Notes: generated by a model not told the origin, from the letters alone. Shown: positions 48,086 to 59,679, numbered from the stretch's first letter. The stretch: 64,000 bases of DNA from Rahnella aceris (GCF_011684115.1 NZ_JAADJV010000007.1:62001-126000); one strand, 5' to 3'. Translations and numbers: made by a program.

Positions 48086-48973
48086 ATGAGTTCACACCGT
48101 CCCGGTTTTGGTTGCAGCTGGTTGCCCTACGCGCTGGTTTTGCCGCAGCTGTTAATCACCGCGATATTCTTCCTGTGGCCTGCCGGTCAGGCGCTGTGGT
48201 ATTCGGTGCAGACGCTGGATCCGTTCGGCTTATCCAGTACCTTTGCCGGTCTGACTAACTTCGTGCAGCTTTTTCAGGACTCGTACTATCTCGATTCTTT
48301 CTACACCACGCTAAAATTCAGTTTTATGGTGGCGTTTATCGGGCTGGCCGTTTCGCTGTTTTTCGCGGCGCTGGTCGATCACGTTGTGCGCGGCAGCCGG
48401 ATTTATCAGACGCTGATGATCCTGCCATACGCCGTTGCGCCTGCGGTGGCCGCCGTCTTGTGGATGTTCTTGTTCAGCCCCGGTCTGGGCCTGATTACTC
48501 ATTTCCTCGGCTCGATAGGCTACAACTGGAACCACGCGCAAAACAGCGGTCAGGCGATGTTCCTGGTGGTACTGGCATCGGTCTGGAAGCAAGTCAGTTA
48601 CAACTTCCTGTTCTTCCTGGCAGCGTTGCAGTCGATTCCTAAATCGCTGGTGGAAGCAGCGGCTATCGATGGCGCAGGCCCGGTTCGCCGTTTCTTCAAT
48701 CTGGTATTGCCGCTGATTTCGCCGGTCAGTTTCTTCCTGCTGGTGGTCAATCTGGTGTACGCCTTCTTCGATACTTTCCCGGTGATTGATGCTGCGACGG
48801 CCGGTGGCCCGATGCAGGCGACCACCACCCTGATTTACAAAGTATATCGCGAAGGTTTCTCCGGTCTGGACTTGTCCAGTTCTGCCGCCCAGTCCGTGAT
48901 TCTGATGCTGCTGGTTTGCGGCCTGACGTTCATTCAGTTTCGCTTTGTCGAGCGTAAGGTGCGTTATCAATGA
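48086..48973 (+). CDS. ugpA: Glycerol-3-phosphate ABC permease UgpA
   Basis: 295 residues, six membrane segments. The EAA loop is [17 protein letters not shown] (about 188-204). It pairs with UgpE to form the pore; ugpE overlaps its stop by 4 bp. Confidence 0.96.
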   Translation: MSSHRPGFGCSWLPYALVLPQLLITAIFFLWPAGQALWYSVQTLDPFGLSSTFAGLTNFVQLFQDSYYLDSFYTTLKFSFMVAFIGLAVSLFFAALVDHVVRGSRIYQTLMILPYAVAPAVAAVLWMFLFSPGLGLITHFLGSIGYNWNHAQNSGQAMFLVVLASVWKQVSYNFLFFLAALQSIPKSLVEAAAIDGAGPVRRFFNLVLPLISPVSFFLLVVNLVYAFFDTFPVIDAATAGGPMQATTTLIYKVYREGFSGLDLSSSAAQSVILMLLVCGLTFIQFRFVERKVRYQ

Positions 48974-49815
48974 TTGAAAACCGCAGAGGGCTGGATATCT
49001 TCAGCCACATCATGCTGCTGCTCGGCGTGCTGGTGATCCTCTTTCCGCTGTACGTCGCGTTTGTGGCAGCGTCGCTGGACAACAAACAGATTTTTGACGT
49101 GCCGATGACGCTGATCCCGGGCACGCACTTGTGGGAAAACATCACCACGATCTGGACGCAGGGGGCGGGTAACAGCAGTCCGGCATTCGGACGGATGCTG
49201 ATCAACAGCTTCATCATGGCGATGGTCATCACCGTCGGTAAAATTTCGGTGTCGATGCTCTCGGCTTACGCCATTGTCTACTTCCGCTTTCCGCTGCGTA
49301 ACCTGTTCTTCTGGCTGATTTTCATGACGCTGATGCTGCCGGTAGAAGTGCGTATTTTCCCGACCGTCCAGGTGATCGCCAATCTGCATATGCTCGACAG
49401 TTACACCGGCCTGACGTTGCCGCTGATGGCCTCGGCGACCGCCACCTTCCTGTTCCGCCAGTTCTTTATGACCTTACCGGATGAGCTGCTGGAGGCGGCG
49501 CGTATCGACGGCGCGGGCGCGATGCGCTTCTTCTGGGACATTGTGCTGCCGCTGTCGAAAACCAATCTTGCGGCACTGTTTGTCATCACCTTCATCTATG
49601 GCTGGAACCAATATTTATGGCCGATCCTGATCACCAGCGATGTCTCGATGGGCACGGCGGTGGCGGGGATTAAAAGCATGATTTCCTCCGGCGACGGCTC
49701 GACCCAATGGAATCAGGTGATGGCGGCCATGATCCTGACCTTATTGCCACCGCTGGCGGTGGTGCTCCTGATGCAGCGCTGGTTTGTGCGCGGTCTGGTA
49801 GACAGTGAGAAGTAA
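48970..49815 (+). CDS. ugpE: Glycerol-3-phosphate ABC permease UgpE
   Basis: 281 residues, six membrane segments; EAA loop [17 protein letters not shown] (about 174-190). [18 protein letters not shown] at the N-terminus matches the E. coli style. ugpC starts 6 bp later. Confidence 0.96.
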   Translation: MIENRRGLDIFSHIMLLLGVLVILFPLYVAFVAASLDNKQIFDVPMTLIPGTHLWENITTIWTQGAGNSSPAFGRMLINSFIMAMVITVGKISVSMLSAYAIVYFRFPLRNLFFWLIFMTLMLPVEVRIFPTVQVIANLHMLDSYTGLTLPLMASATATFLFRQFFMTLPDELLEAARIDGAGAMRFFWDIVLPLSKTNLAALFVITFIYGWNQYLWPILITSDVSMGTAVAGIKSMISSGDGSTQWNQVMAAMILTLLPPLAVVLLMQRWFVRGLVDSEK

Positions 49816-49821
49816 ACTGAA

Positions 49822-50895
49822 ATGGCAAATTTGAAATTACAGGCAGTGACCAAATCCTACGACGGCAAAAACCAGATTATCCAGAGTATTGATCTGGATG
49901 TCGCCGACGGCGAATTCATCGTGATGGTCGGGCCGTCGGGCTGCGGAAAATCCACCCTGCTGCGTATGGTGGCCGGGCTGGAGCGCACTACCTCCGGTGA
50001 TATCTATATCAACGACCAGCGCGTCACCGAACTGGAACCGAAAGATCGCGGTATTGCGATGGTGTTCCAGAACTATGCGCTGTATCCGCATATGAGCGTG
50101 TTCGACAACATGGCATATGGCCTGAAAATTCGCGGCTTCGGTAAAGCGCAGATCCTCGCCCGCGTCGAGGAAGCGGCCCGTATTCTTGAACTCGGCCCGT
50201 TGCTGAAACGCAAACCGCGTGAGCTTTCCGGCGGGCAGCGTCAGCGTGTAGCGATGGGACGCGCTATCGTGCGTGAACCGGCGGTATTCCTGTTTGATGA
50301 ACCGCTGTCCAATCTCGACGCTAAACTGCGTGTGCAGATGCGCCTTGAACTGCAACAGCTTCACCGCCGTTTGCGTACCACCAGTTTGTACGTCACGCAC
50401 GATCAGGTCGAAGCCATGACGCTGGCGGAACGCGTGATCGTGATGAACAAAGGCATTGCCGAACAAATCGGTACGCCGTCTGAAGTTTACCGCCGTCCGG
50501 CAAGTCTGTTTGTTGCCAGCTTTATCGGCTCTCCGGCCATGAATTTATTGCCGGGCCAGCTGACCACTGATGGTACATCGCTGGTAATGGAAGACGGATT
50601 CGAACTGCCGCTGCCGGTTCCACGCCCGGAATGGGGAGGCCGCGAACTGACAGTGGGCATCCGTCCTGAACATATTCATCTGACTGATGATTCGCAGAAG
50701 GGGATCCCGATGGTGCTGAATACGCTGGAACTGCTGGGCGCGGATAATCTGGCGCACGGCAAACTGGCGGACAGCGGTGTCGTGGTGCGTTTGTCGCATG
50801 AAGTGTTCCCGACAGCAGGCTCGTTGTTGCGCTTGGATTTCCCGGCGAAAGCGTTACACTTTTTCGATACTCACAGCGGATTACGGATGGAATAA
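49822..50895 (+). CDS. ugpC: Glycerol-3-phosphate ABC ATPase UgpC
   Basis: 357 residues. Walker A GPSGCGKS (37-44), signature LSGGQRQR (about 135), Walker B FLFDEP, and a C-terminal MalK-like regulatory domain. In E. coli it can replace MalK. It resembles the ATPase at 24207-25283, its paralogue in the mannoside cluster. ugpQ begins 2 bp after its stop. Confidence 0.96.
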   Translation: MANLKLQAVTKSYDGKNQIIQSIDLDVADGEFIVMVGPSGCGKSTLLRMVAGLERTTSGDIYINDQRVTELEPKDRGIAMVFQNYALYPHMSVFDNMAYGLKIRGFGKAQILARVEEAARILELGPLLKRKPRELSGGQRQRVAMGRAIVREPAVFLFDEPLSNLDAKLRVQMRLELQQLHRRLRTTSLYVTHDQVEAMTLAERVIVMNKGIAEQIGTPSEVYRRPASLFVASFIGSPAMNLLPGQLTTDGTSLVMEDGFELPLPVPRPEWGGRELTVGIRPEHIHLTDDSQKGIPMVLNTLELLGADNLAHGKLADSGVVVRLSHEVFPTAGSLLRLDFPAKALHFFDTHSGLRME

Positions 50896-50897
50896 AC

Positions 50898-51638
50898 ATG
50901 AAAGCCTGGCCATATCCTCGCATTGTGGCACATCGTGGTGGCGGCGCACTGGCACCGGAAAATACACTGGCAGCCATCGACACGGGCGCCAGATACGGTC
51001 ACACCATGATCGAATTTGACGCCAAACTGGCGCAAGGCGGGGAAATCTTCCTGTTGCATGACGATACCCTGAACCGCACCAGCAACGGCTGGGGCGTGGC
51101 CGGTGAATTGCCGTGGGAAAAACTCGAAAAGCTCGATGCCGGTAACTGGTACAGCGCCGCTTTTAAAGGCGAGAAATTACCGCTGCTGGCGCAGGTAGCC
51201 GAACGCTGTGCGCGCCATCACATGATGGTGAATATTGAGATCAAACCCACCACCGGAACCGATGAGAAAACCGGCACCGACGTCGCGCTGGCCGCCCGGG
51301 AGTTGTGGAAAGATCAGGCCGTTCCGCCGTTGCTTTCCTCGTTTGAATTCGACGCGCTGGTTGCCGCCAAAAAAGCCGCACCGGAATTACCGCGTGGCTT
51401 GCTGATCGACGAATGGCACGAAAACTGGAAAGCGCTGACTGACGAACTGGAATGCGTTTCCCTGCATCTTAATCACAAATTGCTCAACGAAGAACGGGTT
51501 AAAGCCATCAAAGACGCCGGGCTGCATATTCTGGTGTACACGGTGAATAATCCGGCGCGTGCCCGCGAATTGCTGGGCTGGGGCGTGGACTGTATTTGTA
51601 CCGATAAGATTGATGTGATCGGGCCGGATTTTATCTGA
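50898..51638 (+). CDS. ugpQ: Cytosolic glycerophosphodiester phosphodiesterase UgpQ
   Basis: 246-residue GP-PDE TIM barrel. The catalytic HRGGG near residue 13, the metal ligands in PENTL and EFDAKL (about 20-42), and [11 protein letters not shown] (about 53-63) are all present. It hydrolyses imported glycerophosphodiesters to glycerol-3-phosphate and alcohol. No signal peptide. Last gene of the operon. Confidence 0.96.
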   Translation: MKAWPYPRIVAHRGGGALAPENTLAAIDTGARYGHTMIEFDAKLAQGGEIFLLHDDTLNRTSNGWGVAGELPWEKLEKLDAGNWYSAAFKGEKLPLLAQVAERCARHHMMVNIEIKPTTGTDEKTGTDVALAARELWKDQAVPPLLSSFEFDALVAAKKAAPELPRGLLIDEWHENWKALTDELECVSLHLNHKLLNEERVKAIKDAGLHILVYTVNNPARARELLGWGVDCICTDKIDVIGPDFI

Positions 51639-51645
51639 CAGGAAT

Positions 51646-51675
51646 AAGGCGCGGATCCCGCGCCTTAATTATTTT
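51646..51675. terminator. ugp/lipoprotein bidirectional terminator
   Basis: AAGGCGCGG-atc-CCGCGCCTT stem followed by AATTATTTT. It lies between the ugpQ stop and the convergent lipoprotein gene. Confidence 0.82.
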
Positions 51676-51689
51676 ACCGCTGAGAATAC

Positions 51690-52364
51690 TCAGTGTTTGA
51701 GCAGGCGCGGGAGTTGGTTATCCAGTTCCAGCAGGCAGGAATCCATATATTTCTCTGTGGTTTTGGTGACCAGCGCATAGTTATTTTCCTGCCAGTCAGC
51801 AAGCGGGGCGGTCACGACAGTTGGCGTACATTCTGCAATAACCCATGCGGAGAACATATTCGCATCTTCAGGCTTTTTATAGAATTTAATGGTGTAACGC
51901 AACTCGTAGTCCGAGTTGGCGCTGGAGAGGTCTTTATAAACCAGTAACCACTGTGCAGCCACAATATTCAGATTGTTTTTATACTGATAGCCGTTGCCAT
52001 TTTTTTGCAGCCAGTTTGTGATGAGCGGCCTGGCCCGGGGTGTCAGATAGTTTTTCGTCGGTTCAGGCAGGGTTTTGATTTCAGACCCTTTCAGGTTTTC
52101 CTTACTGAAGGTATTCACGGCAATACCGCCGGCAAGCACAGAAGTCAGGACATTAAGTCCAACGCCCGCAGCGGTGTAAGAGGGCGTGACTTCACGCAAA
52201 TACACATCAGGCGAGCGGTTATTATTCATATCTGCCGAGGCAAAACCTGAGTACAGGCCAATAGTGCTGCCATTGGCGGCAGAGATCTTTTCAGATTGGG
52301 TCGTCGCACAGGCGGATAATAATAAACTGGCAGCAACTACGGTAATTCCTGTTGAAACTTTCAT
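51690..52364 (-). CDS. Uncharacterised lipoprotein
   Basis: 224 residues. Signal peptide with lipobox LSAC (Cys near 19) predicts a lipoprotein; the residue after Cys is Ala, consistent with outer-membrane sorting. A hydrophobic Gly/Ala-rich patch lies near residues 66-84. The rest is mixed alpha/beta with one Cys near 178 and another near 213 that could pair. I do not recognise the family, and E. coli has no equivalent here. It stands alone between ugpQ and yhhA; the 253-bp gap upstream shows no other gene. Confidence 0.8.
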   Translation of the reverse strand: MKVSTGITVVAASLLLSACATTQSEKISAANGSTIGLYSGFASADMNNNRSPDVYLREVTPSYTAAGVGLNVLTSVLAGGIAVNTFSKENLKGSEIKTLPEPTKNYLTPRARPLITNWLQKNGNGYQYKNNLNIVAAQWLLVYKDLSSANSDYELRYTIKFYKKPEDANMFSAWVIAECTPTVVTAPLADWQENNYALVTKTTEKYMDSCLLELDNQLPRLLKH

Positions 52365-52617
52365 GCAATAATTTCCCTTTTAATTTTATAAAGCACTATT
52401 AATGCGTCTTCAGGTGCGGATCCTGTTTTATTAGCCGCGCTGATTCAGGGGCAGAAAGACTTTATTCTTATCGGTCGGGAATAATAAAAGCATTAATAAT
52501 AAATGCAAGGGGAGGGATATTTTTATTGTTTCTGGTGGTGATATTACCGGAGGTAAATAGTCAGTACAGCATTACGGCGATGAGGAATTTAAGAGGCACT
52601 GAGTGCCTCCCGGAATA

Positions 52618-52920
52618 TTAAGGTGTCTGATTCAGCTTCTGCCCCAGCGTTTGATTATTCTGCTGGATCTGCAATCGTTGCTGATTGCTCTGGATTTGCG
52701 ACTTCAGCTTGAGCTGCTGTTGTTGCTGGCTGGTGCGTAAATCCTGCTCCTGCTGACGTTTCTGCATTTGCTGATTGTTTTGCTGTTGTTGTTGCATGCG
52801 CTGTTGCGACGGATTGGTCAGCAACGGATCGTTAGGGTTCGGCACCTTTTCGACTGCACTGGCGGTCTGAACGGCAAACAGCAGCGGCAGCGCGGCGAGC
52901 ATTCCATATAAACATTTCAT
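52618..52920 (-). CDS. yhhA: YhhA-type Gln-rich periplasmic protein (DUF2756)
   Basis: 100 residues: a signal peptide (cleavage near ASAVE, about 23), then NPNDPLLTNPSQQRMQQQQ and a tract of about 60 residues dominated by Gln, Arg and Lys, likely one long helix. It is the neighbour of ugpQ in E. coli as well. Function unknown. The Gln tract translates to repeated CTG/TTG triplets on the plus strand. Confidence 0.82.
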   Translation of the reverse strand: MKCLYGMLAALPLLFAVQTASAVEKVPNPNDPLLTNPSQQRMQQQQQNNQQMQKRQQEQDLRTSQQQQQLKLKSQIQSNQQRLQIQQNNQTLGQKLNQTP

Positions 52921-53133
52921 CAGTTCATCCTCCGTTTCCAGTCATACGTTAAGTGTATGCCATCATGCCCCCGGACGGGGTATTTGAGCGCACGTTTCCC
53001 TCAAAGCGTGGTATTGCTCTCGTTTGCTCTATAATTGAACAGATGTAAACCACCTTCACACTTCGTGGTTTTCCCCATTCCGTTACAATCGTGCATCTTT
53101 CACACTTATCACTGACAACAGGGCTCAATTGCC

Positions 53134-54033
53134 GTGCCTTTACTCATAATCACCACTATTTTGTGGGCTTTTTCCTTCAGCCTGATTGGCGTGTATCTGG
53201 CCGGACAGGTCGACAGCGTATTTTCTGTGTTAGTCCGTTTAGGGCTGGCGGCGCTGGTTTTCCTGCCGTTCCTGCGCTGGAAAGGCCATCAGCTTACGAC
53301 CATTCTGTTGTATATGGCGGTGGGGGCAATGCAGCTCGGGATCATGTATCTCATCAGCTTCGAGGCGTACCTGTATCTGTCTGTGCCGGAATTCCTGCTG
53401 TTTACGGTCATGACGCCGCTGTACGTCACGCTGATTTATGACCTGATCAGTGGCCGCAAAATCCGCATCGGTTATGCGCTCAGTGCGTTACTGGCGGTGG
53501 CGGGTGCAGCGATTATCCGTTACGACCACATCAGCGAACATTTCATTATTGGCTTATTACTGGTGCAGGCGGCGAATATCTGTTTTGCCATCGGACAGGT
53601 GGGCTATAAACGCCTGATGGAAACCCGGCCGATGCCACAGCACACGGCGTTTTCCTGGTTCTATATCGGCGCGTTGCTTTGCGCGGTGGTGGCGTGGTTC
53701 CTGTGGGGCAATCCGCAAAAACTGCCGACCACTGACCTGCAATGGGGCATTCTGGTGTGGCTGGGGATCGGCGCTTCAGGGCTGGGATATTTCATGTGGA
53801 ACTACGGTGCGACGCAGGTCGATGCGGGAACGCTGGGGATTATGAACAACTTTCACGTCCCGGCCGGGCTGCTGGTTAACCTGGCCATCTGGCAACAGCA
53901 GCCGCACTGGCCGAGCTTTATTATCGGTGCCGCTGTGATTATGTCCTCACTGTGGGTACACCGGCGTTGGGTCGTGCCGCGTCGCGCACAAACGGCAGAT
54001 GATCGCACGCGTGCTGCCGCGCCGAACGAATAA
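53134..54033 (+). CDS. yigM: Biotin transporter YigM (EamA family)
   Basis: 299-residue inner-membrane protein with ten hydrophobic segments in two EamA repeats. The GTG start is preceded by CAGGG about 10 nt upstream. E. coli YigM is the high-affinity biotin importer. Its last about 32 codons overlap the 3' end of the convergent metR by 95 bp; the tail ([14 protein letters not shown]) is hydrophilic. Confidence 0.9.
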   Translation: MPLLIITTILWAFSFSLIGVYLAGQVDSVFSVLVRLGLAALVFLPFLRWKGHQLTTILLYMAVGAMQLGIMYLISFEAYLYLSVPEFLLFTVMTPLYVTLIYDLISGRKIRIGYALSALLAVAGAAIIRYDHISEHFIIGLLLVQAANICFAIGQVGYKRLMETRPMPQHTAFSWFYIGALLCAVVAWFLWGNPQKLPTTDLQWGILVWLGIGASGLGYFMWNYGATQVDAGTLGIMNNFHVPAGLLVNLAIWQQQPHWPSFIIGAAVIMSSLWVHRRWVVPRRAQTADDRTRAAAPNE

Positions 54034-54874
54034 AGGCTTCCGTCACCGGCTGACGCTGTTCGCCGTCACGTACGGCGGCGTACAGGCGGCTCCATAAGCC
54101 ATCGCCCAGGGTTTTGGTCACCACCAGACCCTGGCGCTCAAAACTCTCTACTACCCAGTGCGGTAACGCCGCAATTCCCATTCTCGCCGACACCATCTGA
54201 ATTAATAACAACGTGTTATCGACACTTTTCAGTGACGGGCTGACGCCTGCCGGTTGCAGGAAATGACGCCAGATATCCAGACGCTGGCGCTGCACCGGAT
54301 AAATCATCAGCGTTTCAGTGCTGAGATCTTCCGGCGTGATCACCGTTTTGGTCGCCAGCGGATGATCCGGTGCCAGCACCAGACGCACTTCAAAATCGAA
54401 CATCGGGGAATAGTGCAAACCGCTACGCGGCAGGATGTCAGAGGTTAATACGATGTCCAGCTCGCCCTGTTGCAGGGCGGGCTGCGGGTCGAACGTCACG
54501 CCGGATTTGAAATCCATTAACACCTGCGGCCAGTTCTGATGGAAGTTATCCAGTGCAGGCGTCAGCCACTGAATACAACTGTGGCATTCAATCGCGATAC
54601 GCAGTGAAGTCTGGTGCGGCTCATTGCATGCCTGCAATGCCTGTTGAATTTGCGGCAGCACCTGTTCTGCCAGATTCAGCATGATTTCGCCCTGCGGGGT
54701 AAAACGCAGAGGCTGGCTTTTTCGCACGAACAATCTGAAACCGAGGCGTTGCTCAAGGTCACTGAACTGGTGCGACAGGGCCGATTGGGTCTGATGAAGC
54801 TGCGAGGCGGCTGCGGCCAGTGACCCGGTGTTGCGCAGTGCTTGCAACGTTCGCAGGTGTTTCAGTTCGATCAT
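53939..54874 (-). CDS. metR: LysR-type regulator MetR
   Basis: 311 residues. LysR HTH near residues 17-36 ([20 protein letters not shown]) and a C-terminal sensor domain that binds homocysteine in E. coli. It activates metE and metH and is divergent from metE across a 104-bp control region. The 3' end overlaps yigM antisense. Confidence 0.96.
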   Translation of the reverse strand: MIELKHLRTLQALRNTGSLAAAASQLHQTQSALSHQFSDLEQRLGFRLFVRKSQPLRFTPQGEIMLNLAEQVLPQIQQALQACNEPHQTSLRIAIECHSCIQWLTPALDNFHQNWPQVLMDFKSGVTFDPQPALQQGELDIVLTSDILPRSGLHYSPMFDFEVRLVLAPDHPLATKTVITPEDLSTETLMIYPVQRQRLDIWRHFLQPAGVSPSLKSVDNTLLLIQMVSARMGIAALPHWVVESFERQGLVVTKTLGDGLWSRLYAAVRDGEQRQPVTEAFIRSARQHACDHLPFVRDAARPNAGVPTVRT

Positions 54875-54937
54875 GAGAGTCCTTCACTGTGTCATGAATA
54901 ATTTGCGCTTGTGGAATATACACTACCTGCGGATTAT

Positions 54938-54961
54938 GGATGTGTAAACATCTGGATGGCT
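54938..54961. promoter_or_regulatory. MetJ box candidates in the metR-metE control region
   Basis: Three tandem 8-mers GGATGTGT, AAACATCT, GGATGGCT, each a partial match to the Met box AGACGTCT. Tandem imperfect boxes are normal for MetJ. The MetR site itself (TGAA-N5-TTCA) is not clear to me. Confidence 0.5.
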
Positions 54962-54978
54962 AAACAGGAATTTAAAAG

Positions 54979-57258
54979 ATGACGATACTGAATCACACTC
55001 TGGGTTTTCCACGCGTTGGTCTGCGTCGTGAACTTAAAAAAGCACAAGAAAGCTACTGGGCAGGCAATTCCACTCAGGAAGAACTGCTGGCAACCGGACG
55101 TGAACTGCGCGCCCGTCACTGGAAGCAACAAGCTGAAGCAGGCGTGGATTTGGTGCCGGTGGGCGATTTCGCCTGGTACGATCACGTACTGACCACCAGC
55201 CTGTTGCTGGGCAACGTACCGGCCCGTCATCAGAATGCCGATGGCTCTGTTGATCTCGATACTTTATTCCGCCTTGGCCGTGGCCGTGCGCCGACCGGTA
55301 AACCGGCTGCCGCGGCGGAAATGACCAAATGGTTTAACACCAACTATCACTACATGGTGCCGGAGTTCGTGAAAGGTCAGAAATTCAAACTGGCCTGGAC
55401 ACAACTGCTGGAAGAAGTGGACGAAGCGCTGGCGCTCGGCCACAAAGTGAAACCTGTTCTGCTTGGCCCGCTGACTTATCTCTGGCTTGGCAAAGTGAAG
55501 GGCGAACAGTTTGACCGTCTTTCCCTGCTCAACGATATTCTGCCTGTATATCAGCAGGTTCTGGCTGAACTGGCAAAACGCGATATCGAATGGGTGCAGA
55601 TTGACGAACCGGCTCTGGTTCTGGAACTGCCGCAGGAATGGCTGGATGCGTACAAACCGGCTTACACCGCGCTGGAACAGAGTAAAACTAAACTGCTGCT
55701 GACCACTTATTTCGACAGCGTCGGGCACAACCTCGACACCATTCGCCAGTTACCGGTTCAGGGTCTGCATATTGATGCCGTCGCCGGTCGTGACGATCTG
55801 CAAACCGTCATCAACGCGCTGCCAAAAGACTGGCTGATTTCTCTGGGGGTCATCAATGGCCGTAACGTCTGGCGCGCGGATCTCAGTACCTGGTTTGACC
55901 GTCTGAAGCCACTGGTTGAAGACCGTAAAATCTGGATCGGCAGCTCCTGTTCACTGCTGCACAGCCCGATCGACTTAAGCGTCGAAAGCCGTCTGGATGA
56001 AGAAGTGAAAAGCTGGTTCGCCTTCGCCCTGCAAAAATGTGCCGAACTGGCGTTGCTGACCGCTGCCCTGAACAATCCCACCGCCGAAGCGCAGCAAAAA
56101 CTGGCGGAATACAGCGCGCCAATCCGCGCCCGTCGTGAATCCACCCGAGTAAACAATGCGGCCGTCGGTAAACGTGTTGCCGCGATTACTGCTGCGGATA
56201 TTGAGCGTCAGCATGTTTACACCGAACGCGCCAAAGCGCAGCGTGCCCGTTTCAACCTGCCGGCATGGCCGACCACAACCATCGGTTCATTCCCGCAAAC
56301 CACTGAAATCCGCGGCCTGCGTCTGGACTTTAAACAAGGCCGTCTGGATAACACTAAATACCGTACCGGTATCAGTGAGCATATTAAGCAAGCCATCAAA
56401 GAACAGGAACGTCTGGGTATCGACGTGCTGGTTCACGGCGAAGCTGAACGTAATGACATGGTGGAATACTTCGGTGAACATCTGGACGGTTTTGTGTTCA
56501 CGCAAAACGGCTGGGTACAGAGCTACGGTTCACGTTGTGTGAAACCTCCGGTCATTATCGGCGACGTCAGCCGCCCGCAAGCGATCACCGTAGAGTGGGC
56601 GAAGTACGCGCAGTCTCTGACCGAAAAACCGGTGAAAGGCATGCTGACCGGCCCGCTTACGATCCTGTGCTGGTCGTTCCCGCGTGAAGATGTCAGCCGC
56701 GAAACGATCGCCAAACAAATCGCGCTGGCACTGCGTGATGAAGTCGAAGATCTGGAAAAAGCCGGTATCGGCATCATCCAGATTGACGAACCGGCACTGC
56801 GGGAAGGCCTGCCATTGCGCCAGTCTGAATGGAATGCGTACCTGCGCTGGGCGGTGGATGCGTTCAAACTGAATGCCGCAATTGCCCGTGACGACACGCA
56901 GATCCATACCCATATGTGTTACTGCGAGTTCAACGACATCATGGATTCCATTGCCGCACTGGATGCTGACGTGATCACTATCGAAACCTCACGTTCCGAT
57001 ATGGACTTGCTGGAATCGTTTAAAGACTTCGAATACCCGAACGAAATCGGGCCGGGCGTTTACGACATTCACTCGCCAAATGTGCCCAGTGTGGAATGGA
57101 TTGAAGACCTGCTGCGTAAAGCTGCAGATCGTATTCCGGCAGAACGCCTGTGGGTCAACCCGGACTGCGGCCTGAAAACCCGTGGCTGGCCGGAAACCCG
57201 CGAGTCGCTGGAAAACATGGTGAAAGCCGCCAGGCGTCTGCGTGCTGAGAAAGCCTGA
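54979..57258 (+). CDS. metE: Cobalamin-independent methionine synthase MetE
   Basis: 759 residues, two-domain (betaalpha)8 enzyme that methylates homocysteine from 5-methyltetrahydropteroyltri-glutamate. Zinc ligands are in HTHMCYC (about 641-647), the later Glu, and Cys of [10 protein letters not shown] (about 725-734). N-terminus [19 protein letters not shown] matches E. coli MetE. It is followed by a strong terminator. Confidence 0.98.
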   Translation: MTILNHTLGFPRVGLRRELKKAQESYWAGNSTQEELLATGRELRARHWKQQAEAGVDLVPVGDFAWYDHVLTTSLLLGNVPARHQNADGSVDLDTLFRLGRGRAPTGKPAAAAEMTKWFNTNYHYMVPEFVKGQKFKLAWTQLLEEVDEALALGHKVKPVLLGPLTYLWLGKVKGEQFDRLSLLNDILPVYQQVLAELAKRDIEWVQIDEPALVLELPQEWLDAYKPAYTALEQSKTKLLLTTYFDSVGHNLDTIRQLPVQGLHIDAVAGRDDLQTVINALPKDWLISLGVINGRNVWRADLSTWFDRLKPLVEDRKIWIGSSCSLLHSPIDLSVESRLDEEVKSWFAFALQKCAELALLTAALNNPTAEAQQKLAEYSAPIRARRESTRVNNAAVGKRVAAITAADIERQHVYTERAKAQRARFNLPAWPTTTIGSFPQTTEIRGLRLDFKQGRLDNTKYRTGISEHIKQAIKEQERLGIDVLVHGEAERNDMVEYFGEHLDGFVFTQNGWVQSYGSRCVKPPVIIGDVSRPQAITVEWAKYAQSLTEKPVKGMLTGPLTILCWSFPREDVSRETIAKQIALALRDEVEDLEKAGIGIIQIDEPALREGLPLRQSEWNAYLRWAVDAFKLNAAIARDDTQIHTHMCYCEFNDIMDSIAALDADVITIETSRSDMDLLESFKDFEYPNEIGPGVYDIHSPNVPSVEWIEDLLRKAADRIPAERLWVNPDCGLKTRGWPETRESLENMVKAARRLRAEKA

Positions 57259-57302
57259 GTGAACGCTCTCTAGATTTACGTTGTGTTGTTGCTGAAACGT
57301 TT

Positions 57303-57326
57303 GGGGCACTCCGGTGCCCCCTTTTT
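57303..57326 (+). terminator. metE terminator
   Basis: GGGGCAC-tccg-GTGCCCC stem followed by CTTTTT, 44 bp after the stop codon. Confidence 0.92.
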
Positions 57327-57555
57327 ATTTCAGTTTTTTGCGTCCCCGTGCCATTGCCGCATCAGTCCGCCCTCTGAAAGTGACACATGCCCGTGACGCT
57401 TTACAGGTGGAACCCTTCCGCCTGAAGGCTGCACCGGATGTGCAACGCCTGGCGGGGCGGAATTTCCATCTTCTTCCGCAAATTTTGGTCTTGTTTTTCT
57501 TTCTCCGGCGCAGATTCGCTATCATGGTGTGATTCTGCTGAAAGGTAGCCTGACC

Positions 57556-58419
57556 ATGACCCATCTGCTTTGTCCCCTTTTAACGCCAGTACTTGAACAT
57601 CCGCACGGTATCCGCCAGGTGTATTTTGCCGGTGCTCAGCATTCCGTGCCTGAACTGTCCTATCAGGTCGATTTCCCCCGGCTGGAACTGATTCTGGAAG
57701 GGGAGCAGATGATGAAATGCGAGGACGAACAGGGGAACAATCAGGATGTCCGCATGCTGGCGGGCGATGTGTTGTTCATTCCCGCTAAAGGCTGGAACAG
57801 CCCGCAATGGCAAGAACCGGTACGCACGCTGACTCTGTTATTTGGCAAGCAGCAACTGGGCTTTAGTCTGCTGAACTGGGATGGCGCGCAGTTTACGTCC
57901 GGCGAAAAAGGCAATGTGGGCAGGCGCGGGCCGCGCGTGGGGGCGTTTATGTTGCAGGCATTAAACGAACTGGCCTGGCACCGCAGCGATCAGACTACGG
58001 CGCAGTTTCTGGTGAAAGGGTTGTTGAGCCACGCGCTGGACTTGTTCAGTTCCTTTGTGAAAACTGCCTCGCGCAGTCAGGCGCTTTTTGAGGCCGTTCG
58101 CCAGTATATCGAAGAACATTACCGCGAGCCGCTGACCCGTGATTCTGTCGCTAAGGCTTTCTATATTTCGCCAAATTACCTGTCGCATTTATTCCAGAAA
58201 AGCGGCGGTATCGGGCTGAACGAATACCTGAATTATGTCCGCCTTGAACAGGCGAAGAACTTGTTGAAAGGCTACGACATGAAAGTGAGGGAAGTGGCGC
58301 ACGCCTGTGGCTTTGTCGACAGTAACTATTTTTGCCGCCAGTTCAGGAAAAGCACTGAGCGTTCTCCGTCAGAATACCGGCGGCAATACCGTAGCCAGTT
58401 GGAAAATAGGGCGTCGTAA
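57556..58419 (+). CDS. yijO: AraC-family regulator beside the frw-pfl cluster
   Basis: 287 residues from ATG 57556; a GTG at 57529 is in frame but lacks a site. N-terminal cupin-like sensor (about 20-130) and C-terminal double HTH (DSVAKAFYISPNYLSHLFQK, then VREVAHACGFVDSNYFCR, near residues 195-265). E. coli has AraC-type yijO at the same place after frwD, so orthology is likely by synteny. Control of frw-pfl is inference; the gene is convergent with frwD, 3 bp between stops. Confidence 0.8.
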   Translation: MTHLLCPLLTPVLEHPHGIRQVYFAGAQHSVPELSYQVDFPRLELILEGEQMMKCEDEQGNNQDVRMLAGDVLFIPAKGWNSPQWQEPVRTLTLLFGKQQLGFSLLNWDGAQFTSGEKGNVGRRGPRVGAFMLQALNELAWHRSDQTTAQFLVKGLLSHALDLFSSFVKTASRSQALFEAVRQYIEEHYREPLTRDSVAKAFYISPNYLSHLFQKSGGIGLNEYLNYVRLEQAKNLLKGYDMKVREVAHACGFVDSNYFCRQFRKSTERSPSEYRRQYRSQLENRAS

Positions 58420-58422
58420 TCG

Positions 58423-58767
58423 TCAGGGCAGAACGATTTTCGTTCCCTGAGGCGAGGTGGCGAGTTTCTTTACGGCAGCCATCACTTTCTCCGGCGTGCG
58501 TAAAAAGGTGTGGATGCCGGTTTGGACGCAACGGCTGTGCGCAAATCGCTCACCGTTTTCCAGTTGAATTTCAGTGACTAAAAGAACAACATCGGCCTGA
58601 GCAATGTCGGTTTCTGACAGTGCATTTTCGAGGCCCAGCGCACCCTGAGTTTCAACTTTTACCGGCCATTTTTCGTGCTGACACAGTTTTTCCAGCTTTT
58701 CTGCCGCCATATAAGTATGCGCCACACCGCTGATACAGGCGGTTACTGCGACCAGTTTGAGCGACAT
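58423..58767 (-). CDS. frwD: PTS fructose-like EIIB component FrwD
   Basis: 114 residues, single EIIB domain. The phosphorylated Cys is in VTACISGVAHTYM (Cys near 11). It resembles FrwB encoded at 61959-62288, so the system carries two EIIB proteins, as in E. coli. Last gene of the leftward cluster. Confidence 0.92.
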   Translation of the reverse strand: MSLKLVAVTACISGVAHTYMAAEKLEKLCQHEKWPVKVETQGALGLENALSETDIAQADVVLLVTEIQLENGERFAHSRCVQTGIHTFLRTPEKVMAAVKKLATSPQGTKIVLP

Positions 58768-58791
58768 AGTGTTTCCCCTGATTAAGAAAAT

Positions 58792-59679
58792 TTATCCACC
58801 GAGCGTCACGGTATAACCGTATTTTTCGGCCATCGCATAAAACGGCGCAATAGCTGCGGCATCCGGTGCCGTCGTCTTATACATTGAATACGTTTTATCC
58901 AGTAACGGATACTTCGCTTCGCCGTATTTGTGAAAGGGCAGCAGATGGATTTCAGTTAAATTGAAGGGGTGCAGGAAATCCAGAATTTGTTGCATATTTT
59001 CAAGTGTTAACGTGAAACCGGGGATCAACGGCAGGCGGGGCAGCAGCTTAACGCCGCGTCGTGCCAATGCCGTGAAATTCTGCAACACACGCGGCTGATC
59101 CATATTGAGCACTGCTCGTGCCTGAGCGGGATCCATTATCTTGAAGTCATACAACACCTGATCGCAGTGATCGGCGAGCGCCAACAGGTGGCCCAGCGGT
59201 GCATCGCCCGCCGTTTCGATCGCTGTCGGAATGCCTAAGGCCTGCAATTCCCTGAGCAACTCACCGGCAAATGTGTATTGCATCAGCACTTCGCCGCCGG
59301 AAAGCGTGACACCACCGCCCGACGAGCGGAAAAAAATCTCATCCTTGAGCAGGCGCGTCATTAAGTCCGGCAGCGTAATATCTTCGCCGACATACTCCAT
59401 TGCACCACTCGGACATTCGTTCGGATCCTGCAAACAGGTGCGGCAGTTCAGGCATTTTGCCTGCCTTTTGATGACCTGAATGCGTGGTGACATCGATTCA
59501 GGGTTGGCGCACCACGGACAGCGGTGGGGGCAACCTTTGAAGAAAACCAGGGTACGGATACCCTGGCCATCGTTGAGTGAAAAACGCTGAATGTTGAAGA
59601 TGCGCCCGCGTCTTTCCGTTGCTTCCATAACAGGGATCCGCAGGTCAGAGCTGGTGCGCGGTGCGACCGATAATGTCAT
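58792..59679 (-). CDS. pflC: Radical-SAM glycyl-radical-enzyme activase PflC
   Basis: 295 residues from ATG 59679, preceded by AAGGAG at 7 nt, inside the last codons of pflD (35-nt overlap). The radical-SAM motif is C50-x3-C54-x2-C57, followed by a ferredoxin-like Cys cluster CLNCRTC and the later NECPSG. It installs the glycyl radical on PflD. GGGVTLSGGEVLMQ is the conserved SAM-binding region. Confidence 0.94.
   Translation of the reverse strand: MTLSVAPRTSSDLRIPVMEATERRGRIFNIQRFSLNDGQGIRTLVFFKGCPHRCPWCANPESMSPRIQVIKRQAKCLNCRTCLQDPNECPSGAMEYVGEDITLPDLMTRLLKDEIFFRSSGGGVTLSGGEVLMQYTFAGELLRELQALGIPTAIETAGDAPLGHLLALADHCDQVLYDFKIMDPAQARAVLNMDQPRVLQNFTALARRGVKLLPRLPLIPGFTLTLENMQQILDFLHPFNLTEIHLLPFHKYGEAKYPLLDKTYSMYKTTAPDAAAIAPFYAMAEKYGYTVTLGG

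Noticed and set aside
57314..57532. 72-residue open frame between metE and the AraC-type gene.
   Set aside because: It starts inside the metE terminator, lacks a ribosome site and has no protein-like pattern.
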